A DNA stretch of 11,915 nucleotides, taken from positions 1 to 11,915 of the forward strand of contig DASPTB010000306.1 in the NCBI GenBank assembly GCA_035623615.1, written 5' to 3'. Below are positions 1-6,032 of this stretch, one piece after another. The notes under the pieces are model-generated. The model saw only the letters and a list, made by a program, of their open reading frames with translations. It was not told the DNA's origin and ran no database searches. Source of the DNA: DASPTB01 sp035623615 (GTDB lineage Bacteria > Actinomycetota > UBA4738). Numbering within the stretch: the stretch's first letter is position 1; every line of letters begins with the position of its first letter. The translations under genes and the position numbers were made by a program.

Positions 1-118
1 CGCCGGCGTCCTCGGCGATCTTGGCCTGCTCCGCGGTGGTGACGTCCATGATGACGCCGCCCTTGAGCATCTCCGCGAGACCCGTCTTGACCCGAAGGGT
101 CCCGACCTCGTTGTCCAT
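1..118 (-). CDS. pdxS: Pyridoxal 5'-phosphate synthase lyase subunit PdxS (N-terminal part, cut by window edge)
   Basis: PdxS is the synthase subunit of the DXP-independent vitamin B6 pathway. It condenses ribose 5-phosphate, glyceraldehyde 3-phosphate and ammonia supplied by the glutaminase PdxT to form pyridoxal 5'-phosphate in the cytosol. Only the first 39 codons lie in the window; the rest continues past position 1. The visible protein begins MDNEVGTLRVKTGLAEML and goes on with KGGVIMDVTTAEQAKIAEDAG. This is the highly conserved first strand and helix of the PdxS (SOR/SNZ) TIM barrel, and the Asp of VIMDV is the conserved ribose-phosphate-binding aspartate of the family. The ATG at 118-116 is supported by a strong Shine-Dalgarno sequence, GAGGAGGT (130-123), four bases upstream. 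The neighbouring genes match the mycobacterial pimA-to-pdxS region. Family assignment is near certain despite the truncation; pdxT is not visible. Confidence 0.93.
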   Translation of the reverse strand, partial: MDNEVGTLRVKTGLAEMLKGGVIMDVTTAEQAKIAEDAG

Positions 119-139
119 CCCGACCTCCTCGAAAGGGTC

Positions 140-159
140 ACGGGTGGCTGATCACCCGT
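140..159 (-). promoter_or_regulatory. Hairpin in the presumed pdxS leader
   Basis: ACGGGTG (140-146) and CACCCGT (153-159) are perfect inverted repeats around a 6-base loop. They lie between the putative -10 hexamer and the pdxS ribosome-binding site. The structure could be an operator or a small RNA hairpin. It lacks a U-tract, so it is not an evident attenuator. Chance occurrence in GC-rich DNA is quite possible. Confidence 0.25.
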
Positions 160-168
160 CCATGAGCC

Positions 169-174
169 AGTCTA
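169..174 (-). promoter_or_regulatory. Possible -10 hexamer for pdxS
   Basis: On the minus strand the hexamer reads TAGACT, which fits TANNNT. It lies about 50 bases upstream of the pdxS ATG, giving a leader of roughly 40 bases. No TTGACA-like -35 element is present at the usual distance, so this rests on the hexamer alone. Confidence 0.25.
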
Positions 175-315
175 GCGCGCGCCCCGGAAGCCCCCGCGGT
201 TCGTCCAGCGTTCGAGGCGGCACCCGTTCCCCGCCGTCCCGCAAGCCGCCCGGCAGATCCACGGCGAGGTGCGTGGGAGGATGTCCGAGGCGAACACGGC
301 GCAAGAGGAGTTCGT

Positions 316-594
316 GTGCTCGGCGGCGACGGCGCGGGATCCAACCCCTTCTGGGGGTTCGAGATGATCCGGGCGGCCATGGCGAACAGCAAGCCTGGTC
401 CCCCGCTGACGCTGTGGCTGTTCGGGCTCGTGTTCCTCGTCCCGGGAATCCTGCTCGGCGCGGCGTTCCTCGTCGTCTTCGGCGCGGTGGTGCTGCTCCT
501 GGCCGCGCTGTGGCTGGCCTCGGAGCTTCGTCACGGCCACCGGGCGGCGCGCCTCGAGCGGCGCGCCCGCGAGGAGGATGCGGGGCGCGGCTGA
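316..594 (+). CDS. Small two-helix membrane protein, function unknown
   Basis: This is a 92-residue hypothetical protein that I cannot assign to a family. Residues about 31-50 (LTLWLFGLVFLVPGILLGAA) and 51-69 form two hydrophobic segments separated only by a short Pro-Gly hinge. This suggests a helical hairpin in the cytoplasmic membrane. The C-terminal tail (about 70-92) is strongly charged, with HGHRAARLERRAREED, and is probably cytosolic. The GTG start at 316 is preferred because AAGAGGAG (303-310) sits five bases upstream. An internal ATG at 364 would give a 76-residue version that keeps both helices. Codon third positions are nearly all G or C, as in the neighbours, and the hydrophobic pattern supports a real gene. 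It is divergent from pdxS and convergent with the DUF3048 gene. A short inverted repeat follows its stop codon. Confidence 0.55.
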   Translation: MLGGDGAGSNPFWGFEMIRAAMANSKPGPPLTLWLFGLVFLVPGILLGAAFLVVFGAVVLLLAALWLASELRHGHRAARLERRAREEDAGRG

Positions 595-615
595 CGTGGA
601 ACCGACTCGTCCACG
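595..615 (+). terminator. Short inverted repeat after the small membrane-protein gene
   Basis: CGTGGA (595-600) and TCCACG (610-615) are perfect complements separated by nine bases. They start immediately after the TGA of the plus-strand gene and lie in the 44-base convergent gap with the DUF3048 gene. No T-tract follows. The position suits a weak or factor-assisted terminator, but a 6-bp stem alone is thin evidence. Confidence 0.3.
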
Positions 616-638
616 CACAAGGCCACCGGCCCGGGGAT

Positions 639-1673
639 CTACTTCCCGTACGAGACCTTGAGCGAGGACGGGAACAGCTCGACCCACGTGTTGCCGGGCT
701 CCAAGGGGATCACGCCCCCGTGCGAGTCCGTGAACGTCGTGATGTCGGACAGGCTCGGGCGGCTCCACGTGCCGGCCACCATGCGCCCGTTGCGGAACAC
801 GTAGGCCTTCCCGTGGCCGACCACGTGGGCGAACGGCGAGTGGACGCCGTTCACGTCGGTGATCTGGCTGAGCGTCACGTTCACGACTTGTACGACGACG
901 TTCGTCGCGTGCACCTGCTCGCCGTTGCTCAGCGTGTGCGGGACGGTTCCGTGGAACCGGAGCCAGTCGTGGTGGGCGCGGCTCCAGCGCCAGTACACGT
1001 CGGAATAGTCGCTGAACGGCAGGTGCACCCAGCTCTCGCGGGGCGCGGTCGGCACCGTGGACGAGTAGGTGAAGATCGGCTTCGGCGGCCCTTCGCTCTT
1101 CGGCGCGAGCTTCCATAGGAGCGAGGTCCTCGTGTAGAGGTTGTGCGGCGCGATCCGGCTCGGGTCACGGAAGTAGTCCCGCGCGTCCCGGATGAAGTTG
1201 ACGTCCTGGATGCCCGCCGCCCGGACCTTGTTCTGCACCCTCGGCACCCCGCCCGCGTAGCCGAAGAGCGGACGGCCGAACTGGCGCAGGACGTCGGGGT
1301 CCTCCAGCCGCGCGCTGCGAACCGGCTCCACGCGGGGAGCACCCGTGCACTGGAAGACGACGATGAACCGCGTGATGAAGACCTCGACGGGCTCCTCGTA
1401 GACGATGTCGGCGGCGTTCAGACCCGTCTGGGGGCGCGACGCGGGCAGGTTCTCGACCTTGATGGCGAGCGCGGGCCGGTGCGGCACGACGCCGTTCGGC
1501 GCCGGCTCTCCCGTCAGCGGGCACGTGGGAGGCGGCGTGTTGTGGGTGATGCTGCTGATGAGTGACGAGGCCGGGCCCCGCCCGCCGAGTGCGAGCGCGC
1601 CTATCACCAGCACCGCCACAATCGCGAGTCCGGCAATGGTGATCGCGAGACGGCCGCCACGCTTCGATGCCAT
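639..1673 (-). CDS. Membrane-anchored DUF3048 (YerB-family) protein
   Basis: This is a 344-residue protein of the DUF3048 family (YerB in Bacillus), whose biochemical role is not established. An N-terminal membrane anchor spans residues about 10-30, after the positive start MASKRGGR, with no lipobox cysteine. The rest should face outside the membrane. The N-terminal DUF3048 domain is recognisable from RPALAIKVEN (66-75), RPQTGL (80-85), DIVYEEPVEVFITRF (89-103) and PVRSAR (117-122). The C-terminal domain shows TNVVVQ, GKAYVFRNGRMVAGTW and LEPGNTWVELFP, and ends about nine residues after the last of these. Cys51 and Cys109 are the only cysteines I noticed and might form a disulfide. The ATG at 1673 is preferred, with GAGGAGGA (1690-1683) nine bases upstream; a TTG at 1676 is the alternative. 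It lies 109 bases behind htpX, with an inverted repeat between them, so it may be a separate transcript. Confidence 0.88.
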   Translation of the reverse strand: MASKRGGRLAITIAGLAIVAVLVIGALALGGRGPASSLISSITHNTPPPTCPLTGEPAPNGVVPHRPALAIKVENLPASRPQTGLNAADIVYEEPVEVFITRFIVVFQCTGAPRVEPVRSARLEDPDVLRQFGRPLFGYAGGVPRVQNKVRAAGIQDVNFIRDARDYFRDPSRIAPHNLYTRTSLLWKLAPKSEGPPKPIFTYSSTVPTAPRESWVHLPFSDYSDVYWRWSRAHHDWLRFHGTVPHTLSNGEQVHATNVVVQVVNVTLSQITDVNGVHSPFAHVVGHGKAYVFRNGRMVAGTWSRPSLSDITTFTDSHGGVIPLEPGNTWVELFPSSLKVSYGK

Positions 1674-1711
1674 CAAAGGGATTCCTCCTCGAGCCGCGAT
1701 GCAGCCACGCG

Positions 1712-1773
1712 GACGGTCGTGGGGTCGCGAAGAGGGATGCTACCCGCGCGCGCGGGCACTCACAACGACCGTC
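1712..1773 (-). terminator. Nested inverted repeat between htpX and the DUF3048 gene
   Basis: A perfect 9-bp outer stem pairs 1712-1720 with 1765-1773 (GACGGTCGT with ACGACCGTC). It encloses a second self-complementary block, CCCGCGCGCGCGGG (1743-1756). On the minus strand the outer stem begins ten bases after the htpX stop codon, the usual place for a transcription terminator. No U-run follows, so it may be Rho-assisted, or it may instead be a structured leader of the downstream DUF3048 gene. Confidence 0.42.
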
Positions 1774-1782
1774 GACGGACTT

Positions 1783-2703
1783 TCACATCTCCTCAAGGCG
1801 TCGGATGCGCTCCTCGATGGGCGGATGCGTCGAGAACATCGCCTCCCACCAGTGCGGCTCCTCCCCCGGCGTCCGCGACGGCTGGTTGAGCCACAGGTGC
1901 GCCGTCGCGTTGTTCGCGGTCCGCATCGGCGTGTGATCGCCCGCGACCTTCCGAAGGGCCGAGGCCAGGCCCGGTGGGTACCGCGTGAGCATGGCGCCCT
2001 CGGCGTCGGCGAGGTACTCGCGGCCGCGCGACATCGCGAGTTTGATGATCTGCGCGATGAGCGGCGTCAGGATCGCAAGGACGAGGCCGACGATGGCGAG
2101 AATCGCGAACCCGTTCCCGCCCTCGTTGCTGTTGCCCCGCCGGCCGCCCATGCCTCCCCAGAACATCCACCGCAGCAGGAACTCCGCCATCAGCACGACC
2201 ATCCCGACGAGCGTGGCGACGATCGTTCCGAGCAGGATGTCGCGGTCCCGCACGTGGGACATCTCGTGCCCGATGACACCCTCGAGCTCGACGCGGTCCA
2301 TCATGTCCAGCAGGCCCTGGGTCACGGCGATCGACGAGTGCTCGGGGTCGCGCCCGGTCGCGAACGCGTTCGGCGACTGCTCGGGTACGACGTACACCGT
2401 GGGCTTGGGCAGCCCCGCCGCGAGCGACAGACCCTCGACGACGTTGTGCAGCCGAGGCTCCTCCTCGGGCGTCACCGGACGAGCATGCGAGGTGGACAGG
2501 ACGATCCGGTCGCCGTACAGGTACGAGACCCACGACGAGACGATCGAGATGATGAGCGCGATGGTCAGGGCGGTGATGGCGACCGACGTGCTCCCCCCGC
2601 CGATCAGGTACCCGATCAGGTAGCCGACGCCCGCCGCGAACAGCACGGCGAACGCCACGAGGACGACCGACTTGCGCTTGTTGGCGGCGATCTGTTTGCG
2701 CAA
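1783..2703 (-). CDS. htpX: HtpX-like M48 family membrane zinc metalloprotease
   Basis: HtpX is an integral membrane endopeptidase that degrades misfolded or damaged membrane proteins, with its active site on the cytoplasmic side. The 306-residue length is normal for the family. Four hydrophobic segments are visible, at about 12-34, 40-63, 157-178 and 198-221. The zinc motif HEMSH lies at 146-150 (H146, E147, H150). The third ligand is the Glu of SRGREYLADAEGA (E229), and the active site is complete. The C-terminal HPPIEERIRRL (293-303) is also typical. The start is a TTG at 2703, four bases after the lemA stop, with only a weak ribosome-binding site. Translation is probably coupled to lemA. 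LemA with an M48 protease is a pairing seen in many bacteria. A glycine/asparagine-rich loop (about 183-198) separates the two pairs of membrane segments. Confidence 0.93.
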   Translation of the reverse strand: MRKQIAANKRKSVVLVAFAVLFAAGVGYLIGYLIGGGSTSVAITALTIALIISIVSSWVSYLYGDRIVLSTSHARPVTPEEEPRLHNVVEGLSLAAGLPKPTVYVVPEQSPNAFATGRDPEHSSIAVTQGLLDMMDRVELEGVIGHEMSHVRDRDILLGTIVATLVGMVVLMAEFLLRWMFWGGMGGRRGNSNEGGNGFAILAIVGLVLAILTPLIAQIIKLAMSRGREYLADAEGAMLTRYPPGLASALRKVAGDHTPMRTANNATAHLWLNQPSRTPGEEPHWWEAMFSTHPPIEERIRRLEEM

Positions 2704-2707
2704 CGCC

Positions 2708-3259
2708 CTAGAACTCGACCTGGACGGGCCCCTTCGCGGGCTCGTCGATCTCGAAGAACTCCCTCGGAGTGAAATGTCCCGCCCGGGCGATCACGCTCGA
2801 AGGAAACGACTGGATGCGGGTGTTCAGCGCGGCCACTTCGTCGTTGTAGAACTGCCGGGCGTACGCGATTTTCGACTCGGTCCCGGTGAGCTCCTCCTGC
2901 AACGCGAGGAAGTTCTGGTTCGCCTTGAGGTCGGGGTAGTTCTCCGCGACCGCGATCAGCTGCCGGAGCGACCGGGTGACCTGGTTCTCCGCGTCGGCCT
3001 GGTCGGCCACGCCCGAGGCGGCCTCGGCCTGCGACCGCGCCTTCGTCACGTCCTCGAAAACCTCCCGCTCGTGCGCCGCGTAGCCCTTGACCGACTCGAT
3101 CAGGTTCGGGATCAGGTCGTACCGGCGGCGCAGTTGGACGTCGATCTGGCTCCAGGCGTTATCGACGTTGACGCGCAGCCGCACGAGATGGTTGTACGCG
3201 AGCACCACGTAGAGGAGCGCCAGCACGACGACCCCGACGACGATCCAGACGGCCAACAC
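2708..3259 (-). CDS. lemA: LemA family membrane protein
   Basis: LemA proteins have a single N-terminal membrane anchor followed by a long helical bundle. Their molecular role is uncertain, but they are often encoded beside M48 proteases and are thought to work with them in membrane homeostasis. In the 183-residue form one transmembrane helix spans about 3-21. It is followed by the signature YNHLVRLRVNVDNAWSQIDV (22-41) and QLRRRYDLIPNLIESVKGYA (42-61), with AAHEREVFE next. Near the C-terminus FTPREFFEIDEPAKGPVQVEF matches the usual LemA ending. The GTG at 3259 is chosen because it puts the anchor at the very N-terminus, as in homologues. A GTG at 3298 would add 13 residues rich in Gly and Arg. 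The gene lies close behind pimA (52 bases, or 13 with the longer start) and four bases before htpX, so it is probably co-transcribed with both. Confidence 0.92.
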   Translation of the reverse strand: MLAVWIVVGVVVLALLYVVLAYNHLVRLRVNVDNAWSQIDVQLRRRYDLIPNLIESVKGYAAHEREVFEDVTKARSQAEAASGVADQADAENQVTRSLRQLIAVAENYPDLKANQNFLALQEELTGTESKIAYARQFYNDEVAALNTRIQSFPSSVIARAGHFTPREFFEIDEPAKGPVQVEF

Positions 3260-3311
3260 GCCCCCATGGTACCGGTCCCGCCCCCCGAGGCCGGGCACAC
3301 GGGCGGGTGGC

Positions 3312-4412
3312 TCAGTCCCCTCCGACCCGCACGGCGTCCTGGTAGACCGCCTCGACCTCGTCGGCCACCCGTTCCCACCGGAACCGGTCGGCGCGGTCCG
3401 CGGCGGCCCGCCGCATTCGGTCGTGCAGCTCGGAATCCTGGAAAAGGGTCACCGCCCCGGCCGCCAGGCCCTGCGAGTTGCCCGGCGCCGACAGCAGCCC
3501 TTCCACCCCGTCGCGGACCACCTCGCGGTACCCGGGGATGTCCGAGCCGACCACCGGAAGCCCGGCCGCCATCGCCTCCACGAGGATGACGCCGAAGCTC
3601 TCGCGTCCGATGGCGGGGGCGACGAAGATCTCACACGCGCGGTGGTACGGCGGCAGCTCGGCATTCGACACCGTCCCCACCATCAGCACGCGCTTGCGGA
3701 CGCGCAGCGGGGCCTCGCCGAGGACGCTGCGCTCCGGGCCCTCCCCGATCACGACGAGGAGGGCGTCCGGCACCGCAGCGAGCGTCCGGTCCAGGACGTG
3801 GAGGGCGACGCGGAAACCCTTCCGCCGCTCGAGGCGGCTGACGAAGAGCATCCGGTGGCCCTCGGGGAGGTCGGCGTACGGACCGAGCCGGAAGCGCTCG
3901 ACGTCGACGCCGTTGGGGATCACGAGCAGCGGCCCCTCGAAGCTCTTGTGCACCCATTCCGCCGCTGCCCGCGAGACGGCGATGCGTGCCGCGAACCGGC
4001 TCCAGAGTCCCTCAAGGAACGGCGCCGCCGCCGACAGCAGTCGCGACCGTTCCATGTAGGAATGGAACGTCGCGACGACGGGAACCGTCGCTTCCATGGC
4101 CGCGTACAGCGAGGTACTCGGCGCGAACGGCTCGTGCACGTGCACCACGTCGGGAGCGAAGGACCGCAGCGCCTCCCGGATCCTGGGGCGGGTCCTCGGG
4201 TCGGGGCAGATGGGCGCCACCGAGCCGTTGAACGGAACGCGAACGGGGTGCCCGACGATCGCGAGGCCCGGCTCGCGCCAGTCGCGCGAGGACGATGCGA
4301 GGACCAATACGTCGTGCCCGCGCTCCCGGAACCTCCGAGCGAGCCCCCGCACCTGGGTCTGCACCCCTCCGGGCGCGTCCCACGCGTACGGACAGACGAG
4401 GGCGATCCTCAC
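3312..4412 (-). CDS. pimA: PimA-like GDP-mannose phosphatidylinositol alpha-mannosyltransferase (GT4)
   Basis: PimA transfers the first mannose from GDP-mannose to the 2-position of the inositol ring of phosphatidylinositol, on the inner face of the membrane. It thereby starts phosphatidylinositol mannoside synthesis. The protein has 366 residues and two Rossmann domains (GT-B fold, family GT4). Diagnostic PimA features are PGGVQ at 14-18, FNGSVA at 61-66, VHVHEP at 90-95 and ATFH at 114-117, whose His corresponds to the catalytic histidine of PimA. Further features are IPNGVDV at 165-171, the donor-binding R193 and K198 in SRLERRKG, and ESFGVILVEAMAAG at 271-284. The GTG start at 4412 overlaps the patA stop (GTGA) and has GAGGA six bases upstream, so the two genes are translationally coupled. 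The order pgsA-like, patA, pimA matches mycobacteria. The acceptor is inferred from homology and context; another lipid acceptor remains possible. Confidence 0.9.
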   Translation of the reverse strand: MRIALVCPYAWDAPGGVQTQVRGLARRFRERGHDVLVLASSSRDWREPGLAIVGHPVRVPFNGSVAPICPDPRTRPRIREALRSFAPDVVHVHEPFAPSTSLYAAMEATVPVVATFHSYMERSRLLSAAAPFLEGLWSRFAARIAVSRAAAEWVHKSFEGPLLVIPNGVDVERFRLGPYADLPEGHRMLFVSRLERRKGFRVALHVLDRTLAAVPDALLVVIGEGPERSVLGEAPLRVRKRVLMVGTVSNAELPPYHRACEIFVAPAIGRESFGVILVEAMAAGLPVVGSDIPGYREVVRDGVEGLLSAPGNSQGLAAGAVTLFQDSELHDRMRRAAADRADRFRWERVADEVEAVYQDAVRVGGD

Positions 4413-5365
4413 CCGGCGTCCTCGGACGCGGTGGCCGGATGCTCCCCGCGATCGGGCGCGTCCCACACCGGCTGGAACATGTGCCAGTCGGGCGGCGCGG
4501 CAGAGATGAAGCGTTCGAACCGCTCGGCGACAACCTCGGTCGTGGAGCGCACGTCGGTTCTGGTCTCGCCGCCGCGCGCGACCTCCATCGGCGGCTCGAT
4601 CGTGCACGTCCAGCCCTCGGGCTGCGTGAAGACCGCGCACGGGACGAGCGCCGCCCCGGTCGCGCGGGCGAGCATGGCCGGCCCCGCCGGCAGCGACGCG
4701 GGCTCGCCGAAGAAGTCGACGCGGACGCCGCGCCCGCCCAGGTTTCGATCGGCGAGCAGCGCCACGACGCGATTGTCCACGAGCATCCGAGCGAGCTGCT
4801 CGCCGACTCCCGACTGGAGGGGGACGATGTCCATCCCCAGCGCGCGCCGATGGCGGTAGAAACGCTGATAGAGGCTCGGCGGGCGGAGCTCCTCCGCGAC
4901 CGCCACCAACGGGTACCCGTGGATGGCCAGCCAGTGCCCGGCCGCGTCCCAGTTTCCCATGTGCGGAAGCGCGAGAATCACGCCCTTCCCCGCCTTGAGG
5001 CCATCGTCGATGTGCTCCATGCCGGTCGGGAGGAACCGCCGGTCCACCTCGTCCCACGACATCGTCCGAAGCGCGAAGGTCTCGTACCAGTAGCGGCCGT
5101 ACAGCGCGAACGCCTCGCGCGTCGTCGCCCGGACGAGCGGGTCGGTCGGCGGCAGGCCGAGCACCCGAGCCATGTTCGCGGCGACGACCGCCCGCTCGGC
5201 CCCCATGTGCTCGAAGCGGGCCTCGAGCAGCAGGTCGCTCACGCGGCGGGCCAACCGGCGCGGCGCGTGCATCCCGAACCACTCGATGGCGGCGAGCGCG
5301 GACGCAGCCCGCAGGTCGCCCACGTCGGACGGCCGCCACGGCCCGAGTCGCGACAGCGCCGTCAT
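4409..5365 (-). CDS. patA: PatA-like phosphatidylinositol mannoside acyltransferase (LpxL/HtrB superfamily)
   Basis: PatA moves a fatty acyl chain from acyl-CoA to the mannose of phosphatidylinositol mannoside at the cytoplasmic membrane, the step after PimA. The 318-residue protein carries the HX4D acyltransferase motif in PHMGNWD (H135, D140). Other family blocks are AEELRPPSLYQRF (157-169), LLADRNLGGRGVRVDFFG (203-220), PAGPAMLARATGAALVPC (226-243) and PPDWHMFQPVW (291-301). The ATG at 5365 shares bases with the stop of the upstream PgsA-like gene (ATGA), and the stop overlaps the pimA start in the same way. All three are therefore probably translated in a coupled manner from one transcript. 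An in-frame extension upstream of this ATG is possible but lacks family similarity and runs through the neighbour. Substrate specificity is inferred from homology and gene order. Confidence 0.89.
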   Translation of the reverse strand: MTALSRLGPWRPSDVGDLRAASALAAIEWFGMHAPRRLARRVSDLLLEARFEHMGAERAVVAANMARVLGLPPTDPLVRATTREAFALYGRYWYETFALRTMSWDEVDRRFLPTGMEHIDDGLKAGKGVILALPHMGNWDAAGHWLAIHGYPLVAVAEELRPPSLYQRFYRHRRALGMDIVPLQSGVGEQLARMLVDNRVVALLADRNLGGRGVRVDFFGEPASLPAGPAMLARATGAALVPCAVFTQPEGWTCTIEPPMEVARGGETRTDVRSTTEVVAERFERFISAAPPDWHMFQPVWDAPDRGEHPATASEDAG

Positions 5366-5913
5366 GCGCCCCGTCCGGTCTCGGCCGCCGGGTCCGCCCG
5401 ATGGGTGCCCACGCCCACCGCCCGCGCGACGAGCGACACGGTCGCCAGCGAGAGCGCGACCCACAACGTCGCCGCGAGCCCGGAACCCCCCGCGATGACC
5501 CCGGCACCGACGGTGGCCTGCCGGGCGAAGCGCAACCCCCACAGGGAGCCGAACCGGTAGCCGAGCGCGAGGCCCCGCGCCCGCTCGTAGCTCGCGACGA
5601 GGCACACGCCGAGGGTCACGAGCGAGAGCGCGGCGACGCTTGGATCGCTGGAGCGATGCACCCATGCCACCGGGGCGAGGATCGCGGCATCGGCGAGCGG
5701 TCCCGCCGCTCCCCAGAGCAGACGGCCGCGCGGCGTCTGGGCCCCGGAGGCGGCGGCCGCCTGCAGGACGGCCACCGCGATCGCCGCGGCGCCGCCCCAG
5801 ACCGGCTCGCCGACGAGGATGAGAATCGCCGCCGACGCGGAGAGAAGGATGGAGCATCCGGCCAGCGGCACGCCGGACGCTCGTCTACGCGGCTCGCGCG
5901 CATCGTTCGCCAT
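5362..5913 (-). CDS. Degenerate PgsA-like (CDP-alcohol phosphatidyltransferase-like) membrane protein
   Basis: This 183-residue hydrophobic protein occupies the place of the phosphatidylinositol synthase gene pgsA, just ahead of patA and pimA. Membrane segments are suggested at about 16-35, 37-55, 69-85, 93-107, 130-148 and 149-167. Family relationship is indicated by the spacing around SGAQTPRGRLLWGAAGPLAD (56-75), which resembles the metal and CDP-binding region, and by SYERARGLALGY (108-119), which resembles the SYxRARAEGLG block of PI synthases. The catalytic signature DxxDGxxARx8GxxxDxxxD is broken. No Asp occurs between residues 5 and 74, so the first two catalytic aspartates are missing; only D75 aligns with the third. 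The fourth is replaced by a hydrophobic residue (about L79). It is probably inactive as a CDP-alcohol transferase, or it has changed function. The ATG at 5913 has a poor ribosome-binding site. The family assignment is moderately supported; the gene itself is near certain from the ATGA overlap. Confidence 0.7.
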   Translation of the reverse strand: MANDAREPRRRASGVPLAGCSILLSASAAILILVGEPVWGGAAAIAVAVLQAAAASGAQTPRGRLLWGAAGPLADAAILAPVAWVHRSSDPSVAALSLVTLGVCLVASYERARGLALGYRFGSLWGLRFARQATVGAGVIAGGSGLAATLWVALSLATVSLVARAVGVGTHRADPAAETGRGA

Positions 5914-6032
5914 GCCTATCGGCCGGAGCCTACCAGCCGGGACCTTCGGCTAGAATCGCGGCTCCAACGGGGGCACCGCCCGCTCGAGGCCGGACGAAAC
6001 CCGGCGGGCCCGAGGCAGTCGAGGGACGGACC
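5914..6032. promoter_or_regulatory. Divergent promoter region between the pim block and the EF-G-like gene
   Basis: These 119 bases separate two divergently transcribed genes and should hold both promoters. A TAGAAT hexamer at 5951-5956 on the plus strand fits TANNNT and would give a leader of about 70 bases for the EF-G-like gene. No matching -35 element is evident. For the minus strand I see no hexamer of comparable quality. Confidence 0.45.
5951..5956 (+). promoter_or_regulatory. Possible -10 hexamer for the EF-G-like gene
   Basis: TAGAAT differs from TATAAT at one position and is the most AT-rich hexamer in the divergent gap. It sits 76 bases before the ATG. The -35 region is not recognisable, which is common in GC-rich Actinomycetota. 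Confidence 0.3.

Larger units (their letters stand above)
119..315. promoter_or_regulatory. Divergent intergenic region between pdxS and a small membrane-protein gene
   Basis: This 197-base stretch is the longest non-coding gap in the window. Read toward pdxS it contains a TAGACT hexamer (174-169) that fits the actinobacterial -10 pattern TANNNT. It also has a 7-bp hairpin (140-146 with 153-159) and the pdxS ribosome-binding site (130-123). No convincing -35 box is visible. Read the other way, AAGAGGAG at 303-310 is a good ribosome-binding site for the plus-strand gene at 316, but I see no clear promoter hexamer for it. No riboswitch architecture was recognised. Confidence 0.5.

Noticed and set aside
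172..1116. A 314-codon minus-strand frame across the small membrane gene and the DUF3048 gene
   Set aside because: The composition is Arg/Glu/His-rich without recognisable motifs, and it conflicts with the clear DUF3048 protein in another frame of the same strand.
3312..5507. A 731-codon frame suggesting PimA fused to a long N-terminal extension
   Set aside because: The part upstream of 4412 is low-complexity Arg/Ala/Gly sequence out of frame with the real acyltransferase gene. PimA homologues start at the VRIALVCPY segment, which has its own GTG, overlap and ribosome-binding site.
4409..5857. A longer acyltransferase with an N-terminal extension
   Set aside because: The extra residues lie over the PgsA-like gene, have no acyltransferase similarity, and the ATGA overlap at 5365 gives a normal-length protein.
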